From Gammaproteobacteria bacterium (GTDB lineage: Bacteria; Gemmatimonadota; Gemmatimonadetes; Longimicrobiales; Gaopeijiaceae), in the NCBI GenBank assembly GCA_028821195.1, contig JAPPHB010000032.1, forward strand, positions 1 to 64,000: 64,000 nt of DNA, read 5' to 3'. Numbering within the stretch: position 1 is the stretch's first letter; each line of letters opens with the position of its first letter. Below the pieces are notes generated by a model. That model saw only the letters and a program-made list of their open reading frames with translations, searched no databases and was not told the origin of the DNA. This document shows positions 32,616 to 40,948 of this stretch, one piece after another. A program made the translations under genes and the position numbers.

Positions 32616-33668
32616 ATGGAAACGGAGCCAGCACGCGACGGGCGGGGCCGGGTTGCGGGCGAGGTCGGTCAGGCGCTGCCCGCACCTCACCCGCCCATGC
32701 GCGGGCTTGTCGCGGCCACGCTCCTCTGGCTGACGTCGAGCCTGATTCTCGTCGGCTGCTCCGACCCGCCTCCCGCCGATCCTCCCCCTCCAGGCACGAT
32801 CGCCTTCGGCGTCTACGGGGACGGGCCCTACTACCCATGGGAGGAGCCACGCGCCCAGCGACTGCTGGCGGACGCCGAGTCGGCGGGGGTGGACTTCCTC
32901 ATCCACATCGGGGATATCCTGGGCGGATCGTGCGCGGATGAGCAACTGCACGACATACGCGTGCGGCTGGACGAGGTGCCGCTTCCGGTCGTGTACACTC
33001 CGGGGGACAACGAGTGGGCGGATTGCCATGCGCCAAATGCGGGCGGGTACGATCCGCTCGAGCGGCTGGAACGGCTGCGGGAGATCTACTTCGACGATCC
33101 TTCATCTAGCCTCGGCGCAGTCCCGATGCCCGTCACATCGCAGGCGAAGGATGCCGGGTTCTCCGAGTTTCCCGAGAACGTGCGCTGGACCCGGGGCGGC
33201 TTCGTCTTCGCCACCCTGCACGTCGTCGGGTCGTTCGACGCGACGGCGCAGTTTCCGGGCCGCGATCACCGCCATGACCAGGAGGTGGCCCGGCGGAGCG
33301 AGGCGGCACTCGCCTGGGTGGAGGCGGTCTTCCAGGAAGCGCGGGCCATCGAAGCTTCCGCGATCGTGCTCGCGGCGCACGCCAACGTCCGCCTCGAGAG
33401 CGGGGGCGGGGACGGCTACGGACCCCTGGTCAGCGCTCTGCGGGATCATGTGGCCGCCTATCCCGGGGACGTTCTCTTCATCCACGGGGACACGCACACC
33501 TTCCGGATGGACCAGCCCCTGACGGACGGGAAAGGACGCGGACTCGCCAACTTCACGCGTCTCGAGACCTGGGGATCCCCGGACATAGGCTGGGTCCGGG
33601 TGGTGCTGGACACGGTGAAGGGTCAAGTCGTCGAAATCGAGCCGCGGCTGATGCGGCGCTGGTTCTGA
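32616..33668 (+). CDS. calcineurin-like phosphoesterase lipoprotein
   Basis: From the ATG at 32616, which has a strong GGGGGAG ahead, the product is 350 residues. A hydrophobic stretch ending LILVGC gives a lipobox at about residue 48. A second ATG at 32697 would put that lipobox at about 21, the more normal position, so the true start is uncertain. The mature domain has calcineurin-type metal motifs in order: VYGDGPYY, HIGDILGG, TPGDNEWADC, LAAHANVR and FIHGDTHTF. It may hydrolyse phosphomonoesters or diesters in the periplasm or at the surface. The substrate is unknown. It follows the LRR pair on the same strand. Confidence 0.82.
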   Translation: METEPARDGRGRVAGEVGQALPAPHPPMRGLVAATLLWLTSSLILVGCSDPPPADPPPPGTIAFGVYGDGPYYPWEEPRAQRLLADAESAGVDFLIHIGDILGGSCADEQLHDIRVRLDEVPLPVVYTPGDNEWADCHAPNAGGYDPLERLERLREIYFDDPSSSLGAVPMPVTSQAKDAGFSEFPENVRWTRGGFVFATLHVVGSFDATAQFPGRDHRHDQEVARRSEAALAWVEAVFQEARAIEASAIVLAAHANVRLESGGGDGYGPLVSALRDHVAAYPGDVLFIHGDTHTFRMDQPLTDGKGRGLANFTRLETWGSPDIGWVRVVLDTVKGQVVEIEPRLMRRWF

Positions 33669-33725
33669 CGGCCCGCGATTACGAACTTGCTCCGCACTGC
33701 CAGCGAAGGAGGACAGCGCAAACCG

Positions 33726-35234
33726 ATGAGCGATCGAGAGGCGTCCGCCGGATCCCGGCCCGCAGCCGGGCTCGCCCGCGAACTCGGACTCATGGGGCTG
33801 GTGGCGACCGGCATCTGTGCGATGCTCGGCGCCGCCATCAACGTGATGCCGTTCATGATCCAGCGCAGCGTGCCCGGGATCGGGCCCTGGGTGCTGCCCG
33901 CGTACCTCTTCGCGGCAGTTCCCGCCGTTCTGGCCGCTCTCGCGTACGCCAGCCTGGGCTCGGCGATGCCACGGGCCGGGGGCAGCTACATCTATGCGAG
34001 CCGGGCGCTGAGTCCGTACTGGGGCTTCGTGGCCAGCTTCTCGCAGTGGTTCGGGCTCTCCATCGCGATCGGGGTCGTCTCGTATATCCTGATTCCATTC
34101 CTGCGCGACATCGCGGGCGCTCTGGAATGGGTCGCCCTCGCGGGCGCCCTCGACACCGGTGCGGTGCGGGTGGGGCTGGCGCTGGCCTTCCTGTGGACCT
34201 TCGTGCTGGTGAACGTGCGAGGGCTCGAGCTTTACGAGCGCACCCTGGTGCCGATGATGTTCCTGATGTTCGCGCTGGGCGCGGTGGTGATCGTGGCCGG
34301 GTTCGCCTTCGACCACGGGGACTTCACGGCCGCGCTCTCGGCGTCGGAGGGCCGGTCCGTCCCGGAGGTGGCCGCGCCGGCGCTCGAACCTCGCACCCTG
34401 CTGGCGGCATCCGTGTTGCTCTTCGCCACCTTCATCGGCTTCGACTCCATCGCCCAGGCCGGGGGCGAGGCGAAGAACCCGGGGCGCAACCTGCCGCTCG
34501 CGATCGGGCTCGCGATCACGATCGTCGGTGGTTTCTACTTCCTGTTCACGGCGGCCGTGTACCACGCGGTTCCCTGGAGCTTCATCGCCGCCGAGGCGCA
34601 GGTGCGGGATCTCACCGCGCCGGGACTGCTCGGGTATCTGCTCCCCGCGGGATGGACGGTGGTCATCGTCGGCGGGGCCGCGGTGGCGCTGATCAACGAT
34701 CTCCCGGCGATGCTGCTGGCGGTTTCGCGCATGATGTTCGCGTGGGCGGAGGACGGCATCTTCCCGAAGAGGGCCGCCGCGGTGCACCCGCGCCGGCGCA
34801 CGCCCCACATCGCCATCATCGCCAGCGGAGTCATGGCTTCGGTGGGGATCACGGGAAGTCATCTCGCGGGCGACTTCTTCCTCGGGATCGACATCCTGGT
34901 CATCTCGATGCTGGTGAACTTCGGACTCATGTGCCTGGCACTGCTCACGTTGCCGCGGCGCAACCCCGACCTGGCGGCGCGCGTGTCCGTGCTGACCGGG
35001 AGCACGGCGCGGACCCTGGTGGGGGGCGCGGGAGTGGTCGTGCTGGGAACCTTCCTGGTGGTCCAGGTGACGCGGGACCTCACCAGTGAAGTTGCGGCGT
35101 GGTACTTCCATCCCACGTGGGTGTGGCTGCTGGTGATGGCCGTCGCCTCCGGCGTCTACTGGCGCGAGATGGCCGCGCTCAGGACCTCCGGCGCGGATGT
35201 GGAGCGCATCTTCCGCGAACTCCCGCCTGAATGA
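33726..35234 (+). CDS. APC-superfamily amino acid/amine permease
   Basis: The 502-residue product has about twelve hydrophobic helices in the inner membrane. The first reads LMGLVATGICAMLGAAINVMPF, the unwound substrate-site helix of APC transporters, and GGSYIYASRALSPYWGFVASF follows as the conserved second-third helix region. It probably imports an amino acid, amine or polyamine with a cation; the substrate cannot be read. AAGGAGG lies 13 bases ahead of the ATG, rather far but with no alternative start between. Its stop overlaps the AKR-Rid gene start (ATGA), so the transporter and that enzyme are likely to act on the same compound. Confidence 0.9.
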   Translation: MSDREASAGSRPAAGLARELGLMGLVATGICAMLGAAINVMPFMIQRSVPGIGPWVLPAYLFAAVPAVLAALAYASLGSAMPRAGGSYIYASRALSPYWGFVASFSQWFGLSIAIGVVSYILIPFLRDIAGALEWVALAGALDTGAVRVGLALAFLWTFVLVNVRGLELYERTLVPMMFLMFALGAVVIVAGFAFDHGDFTAALSASEGRSVPEVAAPALEPRTLLAASVLLFATFIGFDSIAQAGGEAKNPGRNLPLAIGLAITIVGGFYFLFTAAVYHAVPWSFIAAEAQVRDLTAPGLLGYLLPAGWTVVIVGGAAVALINDLPAMLLAVSRMMFAWAEDGIFPKRAAAVHPRRRTPHIAIIASGVMASVGITGSHLAGDFFLGIDILVISMLVNFGLMCLALLTLPRRNPDLAARVSVLTGSTARTLVGGAGVVVLGTFLVVQVTRDLTSEVAAWYFHPTWVWLLVMAVASGVYWREMAALRTSGADVERIFRELPPE

Positions 35235-36685
35235 GCGTAGAGCGCCGGCTGCTGGCTCAGGGACTGCGCGTGTCCCGGGTGCTGAACGGGCTCTGGCAGG
35301 TCGCGGACGCGGAACGGGACGGAACCGAGCTCGACCCGGAGGCGGCGGCGCGCGCGCTGGAGGCCCATGTGGCGGCGGGGTTCGACACCTTTGACGCCGC
35401 CGATCACTACGGCTCCGCCGAGATCATCGCGGGGACCCTGGCCCGACGTCGGGAAGGGGTTCGCGTGCTCACCAAGTGGGTGCCGTCCCCAGGCGCGTCG
35501 TCGCGGGCCGAGGTGGAGGCGGCGGTCGATCGCGCGCTCCGGAGGATCGGCGCGGAGCGCATCGACCTGCTCCAGTTCCACGCCTGGAACTACGCCGACC
35601 CGAGCTGGCTGGACTGCCTGTTCCACCTGACCGACCTGAAGGCCAAGGGAAAGATCCTGCACCTGGGGGTGACCAACCTGGACGCGGTGCATCTGGACAT
35701 GGCGCTGCACAGCGGCATCCCCATCGTCTGCAACCAGGTGTGCTACTCGCTGCTGGACCGGCGCCCGGCCACCGCCATGGCCGAGGTGTGCCGGACCCAC
35801 GGCGTGCAGTTGCTGGCCTACGGGACCCTCGCCGGGGGGCTGCTGAGCGACCGCTGGCTGGGCCGGCTGGCGCCGCCGATCGACGACGCGCTGACCTGGT
35901 CGCAGATGAAGTACCGCCGCTTCGTGGACCAGGCGGGCGGGTGGGACCGCTTTCAGGAGGTGCTGCGGGCGGCGCGGCGGGTCGCGGACCGGCTGGGCGT
36001 GTCGGTGGCCAACGTGGCCGGACGCTACGTGCTCGAGCAGCCCGGGGTGGCCGGGGTGATCGTGGGCGCGCGGCCGGGCGGGCGGAGCTACCTCGCCGAC
36101 AACCTGCGCCTCTTCGACTTCTCGCTGGACGGCGATGCGCTCGCCGAGCTGGATGGGGCGGCTGCGCGCCTGGATCCGATCCCGGGGGACTGCGGTGACG
36201 AGTACCGGCGCCCGCCCTACCTGACCGCGGCCGGGGATCTGCGCCACCACGTAACCCGCTTCCCTTCCCCGTATCCGGTGCGACACGGGAGCGACGGACG
36301 CGCGCGGGTCTCGTCCGGGACCATGTGGGAGGACGTGGCCGGCTTCAGCCGCGCCGTGAGGTCCGGCAACCGCATCTGGGTCGCGGGCACCACCGCGACC
36401 CACGGCAGCCGCCTCATCGGGGGCGACGACGCCGGCGCCCAGACCCACTTCGCCATCGACAAGGTGGAGGGCGCGCTGAACTCGCTGGGCGCCGGGCTCG
36501 GCGACGTCGTGCGCACCCGGCTCTACATCCGGGACGCCGCCGACTGGGAGGCGGTGGCGCGCGCGCACGGACACCGCTTCCGCGAGGTGCTGCCCGCCAA
36601 CACCCTCATCCGCACGGGGCTGGTCGGCGAGGGCTACCGCGTGGAGATCGAAGCCGAGGCGGAGGTCAGAGCATCTCCAGAATGA
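35231..36685 (+). CDS. aldo/keto reductase fused to a Rid (YjgF/YER057c/UK114) domain
   Basis: The 484-residue product has two parts. Residues 1-325 form an aldo/keto reductase barrel with the catalytic tetrad D55, Y60, K82 and H117 and the NADPH-loop segment GVIVGAR near 270. Residues 345-484 are a Rid domain (IWVAGTTATHG, VVRTRLYIRDAADWEAV, YRVEIEAEAEV). The arginine that follows Pro-Ala in imine deaminase RidA is replaced by Asn (LPANTLI), so it is probably not a canonical enamine deaminase. A reductase coupled to an imine-handling domain suggests metabolism of an amine imported by the adjacent permease (inference). The last 20 bases overlap the convergent ccdA gene. Confidence 0.9.
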   Translation: MSVERRLLAQGLRVSRVLNGLWQVADAERDGTELDPEAAARALEAHVAAGFDTFDAADHYGSAEIIAGTLARRREGVRVLTKWVPSPGASSRAEVEAAVDRALRRIGAERIDLLQFHAWNYADPSWLDCLFHLTDLKAKGKILHLGVTNLDAVHLDMALHSGIPIVCNQVCYSLLDRRPATAMAEVCRTHGVQLLAYGTLAGGLLSDRWLGRLAPPIDDALTWSQMKYRRFVDQAGGWDRFQEVLRAARRVADRLGVSVANVAGRYVLEQPGVAGVIVGARPGGRSYLADNLRLFDFSLDGDALAELDGAAARLDPIPGDCGDEYRRPPYLTAAGDLRHHVTRFPSPYPVRHGSDGRARVSSGTMWEDVAGFSRAVRSGNRIWVAGTTATHGSRLIGGDDAGAQTHFAIDKVEGALNSLGAGLGDVVRTRLYIRDAADWEAVARAHGHRFREVLPANTLIRTGLVGEGYRVEIEAEAEVRASPE

Positions 36686-37394
36686 AGTCCGGCGTGAAGC
36701 GAATGAGGTACGTGCTGAGAAGGGTGAACGTCCCGCTGACCAACATCACCCCGACGACGATCAGGAGAACGCCCGCCGTAACCTGAAGCGCGGGAAGCAG
36801 GTGCCGGAAACGCTGAAAGCCGCGCAGGAAGGCACCCACCGCGAGCGTGGACAGAAGAAACGGCACCGCCAGCCCCATCGAGTAGACGAAGAGGTATCCC
36901 ACGCCCGCCCACATGTATTCGGCCGTTGCGGCCAGGGTGAGCGCCGTCCCCAGCATGGGCCCGATGCACGGCGTCCATCCCGCCGCGAAGGCTGCCCCCA
37001 CCCCCAGGGTTCCCAGATGCCCGACGGGCTTGTCGTTCAGATGCACGCGCCGTTCCCGGTCCAGCGGGGTCAGCCGCAGAACGCCGGCCAGGTACAGCCC
37101 CAGGACGATGATGATCACACCCCCGATGCGCGCGATCCACAGGTCGTAGGCGCGGAAGAACTGGCCCAGGAAGGAGGCCGACGCGCCCATCAGGACGAAG
37201 ATCAGCGTGAACCCGGAGACGAACAGCAGGGAATGGGTCAGCGCGGCGCGGCGGTCCACGCCTGCCTGCAGATCCTCGAGGCTCATGCCCGTGATGAACG
37301 AGAGGTAGCCGGGCACCAGGGGAAGCACGCAGGGGGAGAGGAAGGAGATCGTTCCCGCCAGGAAGACGCCCGCCAATGGTATCGAATCGGTCAC
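36666..37394 (-). CDS. ccdA: cytochrome c biogenesis protein CcdA
   Basis: CcdA moves reducing power across the inner membrane to periplasmic thiol proteins. The 242-residue product has about six membrane helices and the two conserved cysteines, in FLSPCVLPLVPGYLSFITG and GWTPCIGPMLG. The GTG start overlaps the upstream phospholipase-like gene stop (GTGA). An ATG further up in the same frame adds a non-membranous, Gly/Pro-rich tail and is unlikely. No other cytochrome c assembly gene is beside it; the nearest thioredoxin-like gene is about 10 kb away. The end overlaps the convergent AKR-Rid gene. Confidence 0.93.
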   Translation of the reverse strand: MTDSIPLAGVFLAGTISFLSPCVLPLVPGYLSFITGMSLEDLQAGVDRRAALTHSLLFVSGFTLIFVLMGASASFLGQFFRAYDLWIARIGGVIIIVLGLYLAGVLRLTPLDRERRVHLNDKPVGHLGTLGVGAAFAAGWTPCIGPMLGTALTLAATAEYMWAGVGYLFVYSMGLAVPFLLSTLAVGAFLRGFQRFRHLLPALQVTAGVLLIVVGVMLVSGTFTLLSTYLIRFTPDFILEML

Positions 37395-39058
37395 GGATTG
37401 CTTTTCCGGGGCTGAGGACGAGCTGCGGATGTCGGTGGAGGCCGGATGTCCGGCTGCGCGGTTTCCTCGGATGCCGGGCCCGAGCGGGCGCGTCTGGCCT
37501 CCGCCCAGGCGCGGGCACCGGCCGTGACCCCCAGCCACCCCAGAATGGCCGCGAAGGTCCAGGCCACGGTTCGGGGGAAGAAGGCGGACAGCAGCGCGAG
37601 CCCGATGAGTATGCCGGCCGTGGTGCCCAGCACGGTGCGCGCCTCCCGCTCCAGCAGGCGGCGGCCGGCGATGGCGTCGCCCAGGGTCGAGCCCGCGCGC
37701 ACCAGGTCGCTGATGCGCCAGCCGCCGCGGTCGGGGGACTGGCGCCAGTGCTCCAGCCGTTCAAGGAGGCGTTCCGGAGGCTCGATGGGGCGCTGTTCGG
37801 GCTCCCTGGCGGGAGGTCGCGCCGCACGTCCGTGCCGTCCGGAGGGCAGGACGATCTCGATCGACGAGGCCAGGTCGGCCAGGAAGAGGCCTTCCAGCTG
37901 CCGGGCCAGCTTGCGGTCGAGCACGCCGATGTCGATCTCCCAGTTGCCGAGCAGGCTGGCCGCGTTGAGGTTGCTCGATCCGATGCGGCTCCAGACCCCG
38001 TCGGCGACCGCCGTCTTGGCGTGAATCATCGGCCCCTGCCACTCGAACAGCCGCACGCCCGCCTTCAGGAGATCCCGGTATCCCCCCCGCGCCAGGCTTC
38101 CTACCAGAGGCCAGTTGTTGTGCGCGGGCACCAGGATGCGCACATCCACTCCGTCCCGGGCGGCGGCCGCCAGCGCTTCGGCGACCGGGCGAGGCGCGAT
38201 GAAGTAGGGATCGGTGATCCAGAGTCGCCGGCGTACGCTGGCGGCGGCCAACTGGGTCACCCGGTAGACGCGGGCTCTCCAGGGTCTGCCCTCGATGACC
38301 CAAACCGGGGTCTGGCCCGCCGCCTCCGGCACGACCCCGTCCAGCAGCTCCGCAGGCACGGGGTCGCCGATCTCGTCCCACAGCCGTCCGAACGCGCGCG
38401 CCGCCGCCAGCGCCGCCGGGCCCCGCAGTTCGGCGCCGGTGTCGCGCCAGGGCGCGCGATCCTCGGTGCCCGCCCACTCGTCGCCGATGCAGAACCCCCC
38501 GACGAAGGCCACTTCGCCGTCTACGCACACCAGTTTGCGGTGGTCGCGCTGAAGCACCCCGAAGGGATCGCGCAGGGCGGGCCGGTTGAAGGCGCGCACC
38601 TGAACGCCCTTCTCGCGGAACGGCTTCCAGTAGCGGGCGGGCGTCGCCCAGCAACCCACCCAGTCGTAGAGGACCCGTACCTCCACGCCCTGCTCCGCCT
38701 TGGCCACGAGGATGTCGCGGAAGGCGCGGCCGGTCCTGTCGTCGCGCACGACATAGTTCTCGAAGTGGACGAAGCGGCGGGCGCTCCCGATGGCGTCGAT
38801 CCATCTCTCGAAGGTGTGCGGTCCATCGAAGTTCAGCCGGATGTCGTTGTCGTCGATGCGCGGGGCGCCCGCGGAGCGATCCATGGCTTTCGCCAGAACG
38901 TCGTAGGGCGTGACTTCGAGGCCGAACGACAGCGTGGATGTCCGCTGCGGTGCGCGCGCGAAGCCGGAGTCTGCGGCGCCGGCCGGGACGCGCGGCCGGT
39001 CTGCGGACTGTACGGCGCCCGGCGTTTCGACGGGTTGAGGGCGGGCGGAGGCGCTCAC
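37391..39058 (-). CDS. phospholipase D-family, cardiolipin synthase-like protein
   Basis: The 555-residue product has two HKD motifs: HRKLVCVDGEVAFVGG and IHAKTAVADGVWSRIGSSNLN, as in bacterial cardiolipin synthases. The C-terminal part has two hydrophobic helices (GILIGLALLSAFFPRTVAWTF) and a charged tail. This differs from ClsA, which carries its helices at the N-terminus. It probably acts at the inner membrane on phosphatidylglycerol; another phosphatidyl transfer is possible. The GTG start overlaps the agmatinase stop (GTGA), and the product is coupled at the other end to ccdA. Confidence 0.88.
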   Translation of the reverse strand: MSASARPQPVETPGAVQSADRPRVPAGAADSGFARAPQRTSTLSFGLEVTPYDVLAKAMDRSAGAPRIDDNDIRLNFDGPHTFERWIDAIGSARRFVHFENYVVRDDRTGRAFRDILVAKAEQGVEVRVLYDWVGCWATPARYWKPFREKGVQVRAFNRPALRDPFGVLQRDHRKLVCVDGEVAFVGGFCIGDEWAGTEDRAPWRDTGAELRGPAALAAARAFGRLWDEIGDPVPAELLDGVVPEAAGQTPVWVIEGRPWRARVYRVTQLAAASVRRRLWITDPYFIAPRPVAEALAAAARDGVDVRILVPAHNNWPLVGSLARGGYRDLLKAGVRLFEWQGPMIHAKTAVADGVWSRIGSSNLNAASLLGNWEIDIGVLDRKLARQLEGLFLADLASSIEIVLPSGRHGRAARPPAREPEQRPIEPPERLLERLEHWRQSPDRGGWRISDLVRAGSTLGDAIAGRRLLEREARTVLGTTAGILIGLALLSAFFPRTVAWTFAAILGWLGVTAGARAWAEARRARSGPASEETAQPDIRPPPTSAARPQPRKSNP

Positions 39059-40032
39059 GGTGCGCCGTCCGCGGTGGCGTACGCGATCAGCTTGTAGACC
39101 AGGCGGGCCACCAGAAAGTCCGGGGCCCGCAGGCCCGGGATGGGCGCCAGCTCCACCACGTCGGCGGCCACCACCCGGCGCTCGGCAAACACCCGGCGCA
39201 GGAAGCGCAGCGTCGGGTACCAAGCACCGCCGCCGGGTTCGGGCGCTCCCGTGCTCGGAACCAGCGACGGGTCGAAGTAGTCGATGTCGAAGGTGAGGTA
39301 CACCAGCGGCCCGAGCGCCTCCAGGGCGCGGTCCATCCAGGTTTCGTCGCGCTCCATCTCGTCCGCGAAAATGAACGTAACGCCGGGCTCCCGGCGCGCT
39401 GCCTTCACCTCCTCCAGGCTGACCCCGCGCAGCCCGACCGCGACGATGTCGGCCCGGTCCACGACCCGGGTCATCGCGCACGCGTGCGAGAAGGGAGATC
39501 CGTCGTGGGAGGCGCGCAGGTCGGCGTGGGCGTCGAGCTGAAGCACGGAGAGGCGTTCCGGATGCCGCGCCGCAGCCGCGCGGATGGCCGCGGAGGAGAT
39601 GGAATGCTCGCCGCCCAGCATCGTCAGGAAGCGGCCGTCGGCTGCATCGAAAACGGCTCCCCAGGCCTCCTCCAGTTCCGCCAGGGCAGCGGCGGGGCCA
39701 TCGCGGGTCAGCTCCAGGGCGGGCAGCGTGTGGATGCCGGCCCGGCACGGCTCGGCATCCAGCTCATTGTCGTAGAGTTCGACGTACTGGGACGCATCCA
39801 GGATGGCGCGCGGCCCGTAGCGGGTTCCAGTGCCCCACGAGGTGGTGGCCTCGTAGGGAACGGGAAGGATCAAAGCGCGCGCGGACGCGAACGCGCTGGT
39901 CGCCTCGTCAAGGCCGAGAAAGGTGCGCGGAAGCCCCCAACTCAGTCCCGTCAAGGCTTGAGGAAGGGACCCGGTCGCGGCTTCGTCGACGACCGTGCCC
40001 CGGCCCGTGCCCGGCGACCTCAGATTCGGCAT
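39055..40032 (-). CDS. speB: agmatinase/arginase-family ureohydrolase
   Basis: The 325-residue product carries the binuclear manganese motifs of the family: LGGEHSIS, LDAHADLR, FDIDYFDPS and, near the end, APEPGGG. Agmatinase makes putrescine and urea from agmatine, and arginase makes ornithine and urea from arginine; SpeB-like features (GGGAWYP, short C-terminus) favour agmatinase or a related guanidino hydrolase. An N-terminal extension of about 30 residues lies before the first core strand. A Fur-family gene ends 15 bases upstream, and the phospholipase-like gene is coupled downstream. No arginine decarboxylase is seen in the window. Confidence 0.88.
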   Translation of the reverse strand: MPNLRSPGTGRGTVVDEAATGSLPQALTGLSWGLPRTFLGLDEATSAFASARALILPVPYEATTSWGTGTRYGPRAILDASQYVELYDNELDAEPCRAGIHTLPALELTRDGPAAALAELEEAWGAVFDAADGRFLTMLGGEHSISSAAIRAAAARHPERLSVLQLDAHADLRASHDGSPFSHACAMTRVVDRADIVAVGLRGVSLEEVKAARREPGVTFIFADEMERDETWMDRALEALGPLVYLTFDIDYFDPSLVPSTGAPEPGGGAWYPTLRFLRRVFAERRVVAADVVELAPIPGLRAPDFLVARLVYKLIAYATADGAP

Positions 40033-40046
40033 CGTACGGTGCCCGC

Positions 40047-40544
40047 TCAGATGGTCTCGATGGGGCAGGTCAACCCTTCATCCTCGAGCCTCGCTCCCGA
40101 CTGCCGGCAGTCAGCGCACAGGCCGTAGATCTCCAGCTTGTGGCGGGAGGGCCGAAAGCCGTGCTCGCGCGCCACCCGCTCCTCCAGCCGCAGGATCTCG
40201 CTCGAGCGGAACTCGGTGACCTTGCCGCACGACAGGCAGATGAGGTGTTCGTGCACCGGCTGGCGCGACAGGCGATGCTCGTAGCGCTTGAAGCCTTCCC
40301 CGAAGTCGTGCTCGTCGACCAGCTTGGAGCGCACCAGCAGATCGAGCGTGCGATAGATGGTGGCCTTGCCGATGCGCTCGCCCCGGGCGCGCAGGCACCC
40401 TTCGATCTCCTCTACCGAGAGGTGCTCGTCGGAACCGAACACCACGTCGGCGACGGACGCGCGCTGCTGGGTCATGGGGAAACCCTGGTCGCGCAGATAG
40501 CGGCCAAACAGGCGAACGAAGGGGTGGGCTGCCGTCGTCTTCAT
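40047..40544 (-). CDS. Fur-family transcriptional regulator
   Basis: The 165-residue product has the winged-helix N-domain (TQQRASVADVVFGSDEHLSVEEIEG, KATIYRTLDLLV) and the metal-binding dimer domain. The structural zinc pair CLSCGK lies near residue 106 and a second CADC near 145. VHEHLIC supplies regulatory histidines. It could be Fur, PerR or Zur; the EHLICLSCGKVTEF form with CADC is common to Fur and PerR. It is coupled through ATGA to an unknown gene and stands ahead of the agmatinase gene. It might be autoregulated, but no Fur box was found by eye. Confidence 0.92.
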   Translation of the reverse strand: MKTTAAHPFVRLFGRYLRDQGFPMTQQRASVADVVFGSDEHLSVEEIEGCLRARGERIGKATIYRTLDLLVRSKLVDEHDFGEGFKRYEHRLSRQPVHEHLICLSCGKVTEFRSSEILRLEERVAREHGFRPSRHKLEIYGLCADCRQSGARLEDEGLTCPIETI

Positions 40545-40948
40545 AATCCTTGGACCCTGACGCGCTCCTCAAGTTCAGCCACAAGACCGTCCAGCGCCGC
40601 AGCGTCGCCCCCGATAACGATCTCGCGCGGATCTCCGAGCTGGAGCGATTCGCGCCGGACGACCCCGGCCATCACACGCGCCAGCGAATCCACGGGAGCC
40701 AGGCCCTGCTCGACGAGCTCCGGGTCCACGCCGAGGTCGAGGCCACTCCTCCTGGCCTGGTAGGCGGCCGTGAACAATCGGCGACGCTCCTTTTCGGCAA
40801 AGCAACTTATCGCAACCAGCCCGCGCTCGCGCCGCCCCCGGGTCATCGGGGGGAAGATCCAGAGACGATCGATGGAGTCCGCGCCGAGACGGCTGCGCAC
40901 CAGGGCGAGGGTCGTGGCCAGCCCTTCGGGGACCCCCGGGTCGCTCAT
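40541..40948 (-). CDS. protein of unknown function
   Basis: I do not recognise the family. The 135-residue, probably cytosolic product starts MSDPGVPEGLATTLALVRSRLG. It contains an alternating helix-strand pattern: RLWIFPPM, GLVAISCFAEKERRRLFTAAYQARR, then EIVIGGDAAALDGLVAEL. A cysteine in ISCFAE and an acidic middle are the only notable residues. It is coupled by ATGA overlaps on both sides, to the DHH nanoRNase-like gene before it and the Fur-family gene after it. Such tight packing suggests a real, co-expressed gene. Its role is not known. Confidence 0.75.
   Translation of the reverse strand: MSDPGVPEGLATTLALVRSRLGADSIDRLWIFPPMTRGRRERGLVAISCFAEKERRRLFTAAYQARRSGLDLGVDPELVEQGLAPVDSLARVMAGVVRRESLQLGDPREIVIGGDAAALDGLVAELEERVRVQGL

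Noticed and set aside
33102-35111. Large minus-strand frame over the permease and phosphoesterase genes
   Set aside because: It reads antisense to well-supported membrane helices and metal motifs and has a His/Gln/Arg-rich composition typical of shadow frames.
40047-40544. Assigning the regulator as Fur, PerR or Zur specifically
   Set aside because: The metal residues are shared by the three groups and no matching operator was found, so only the family is called.
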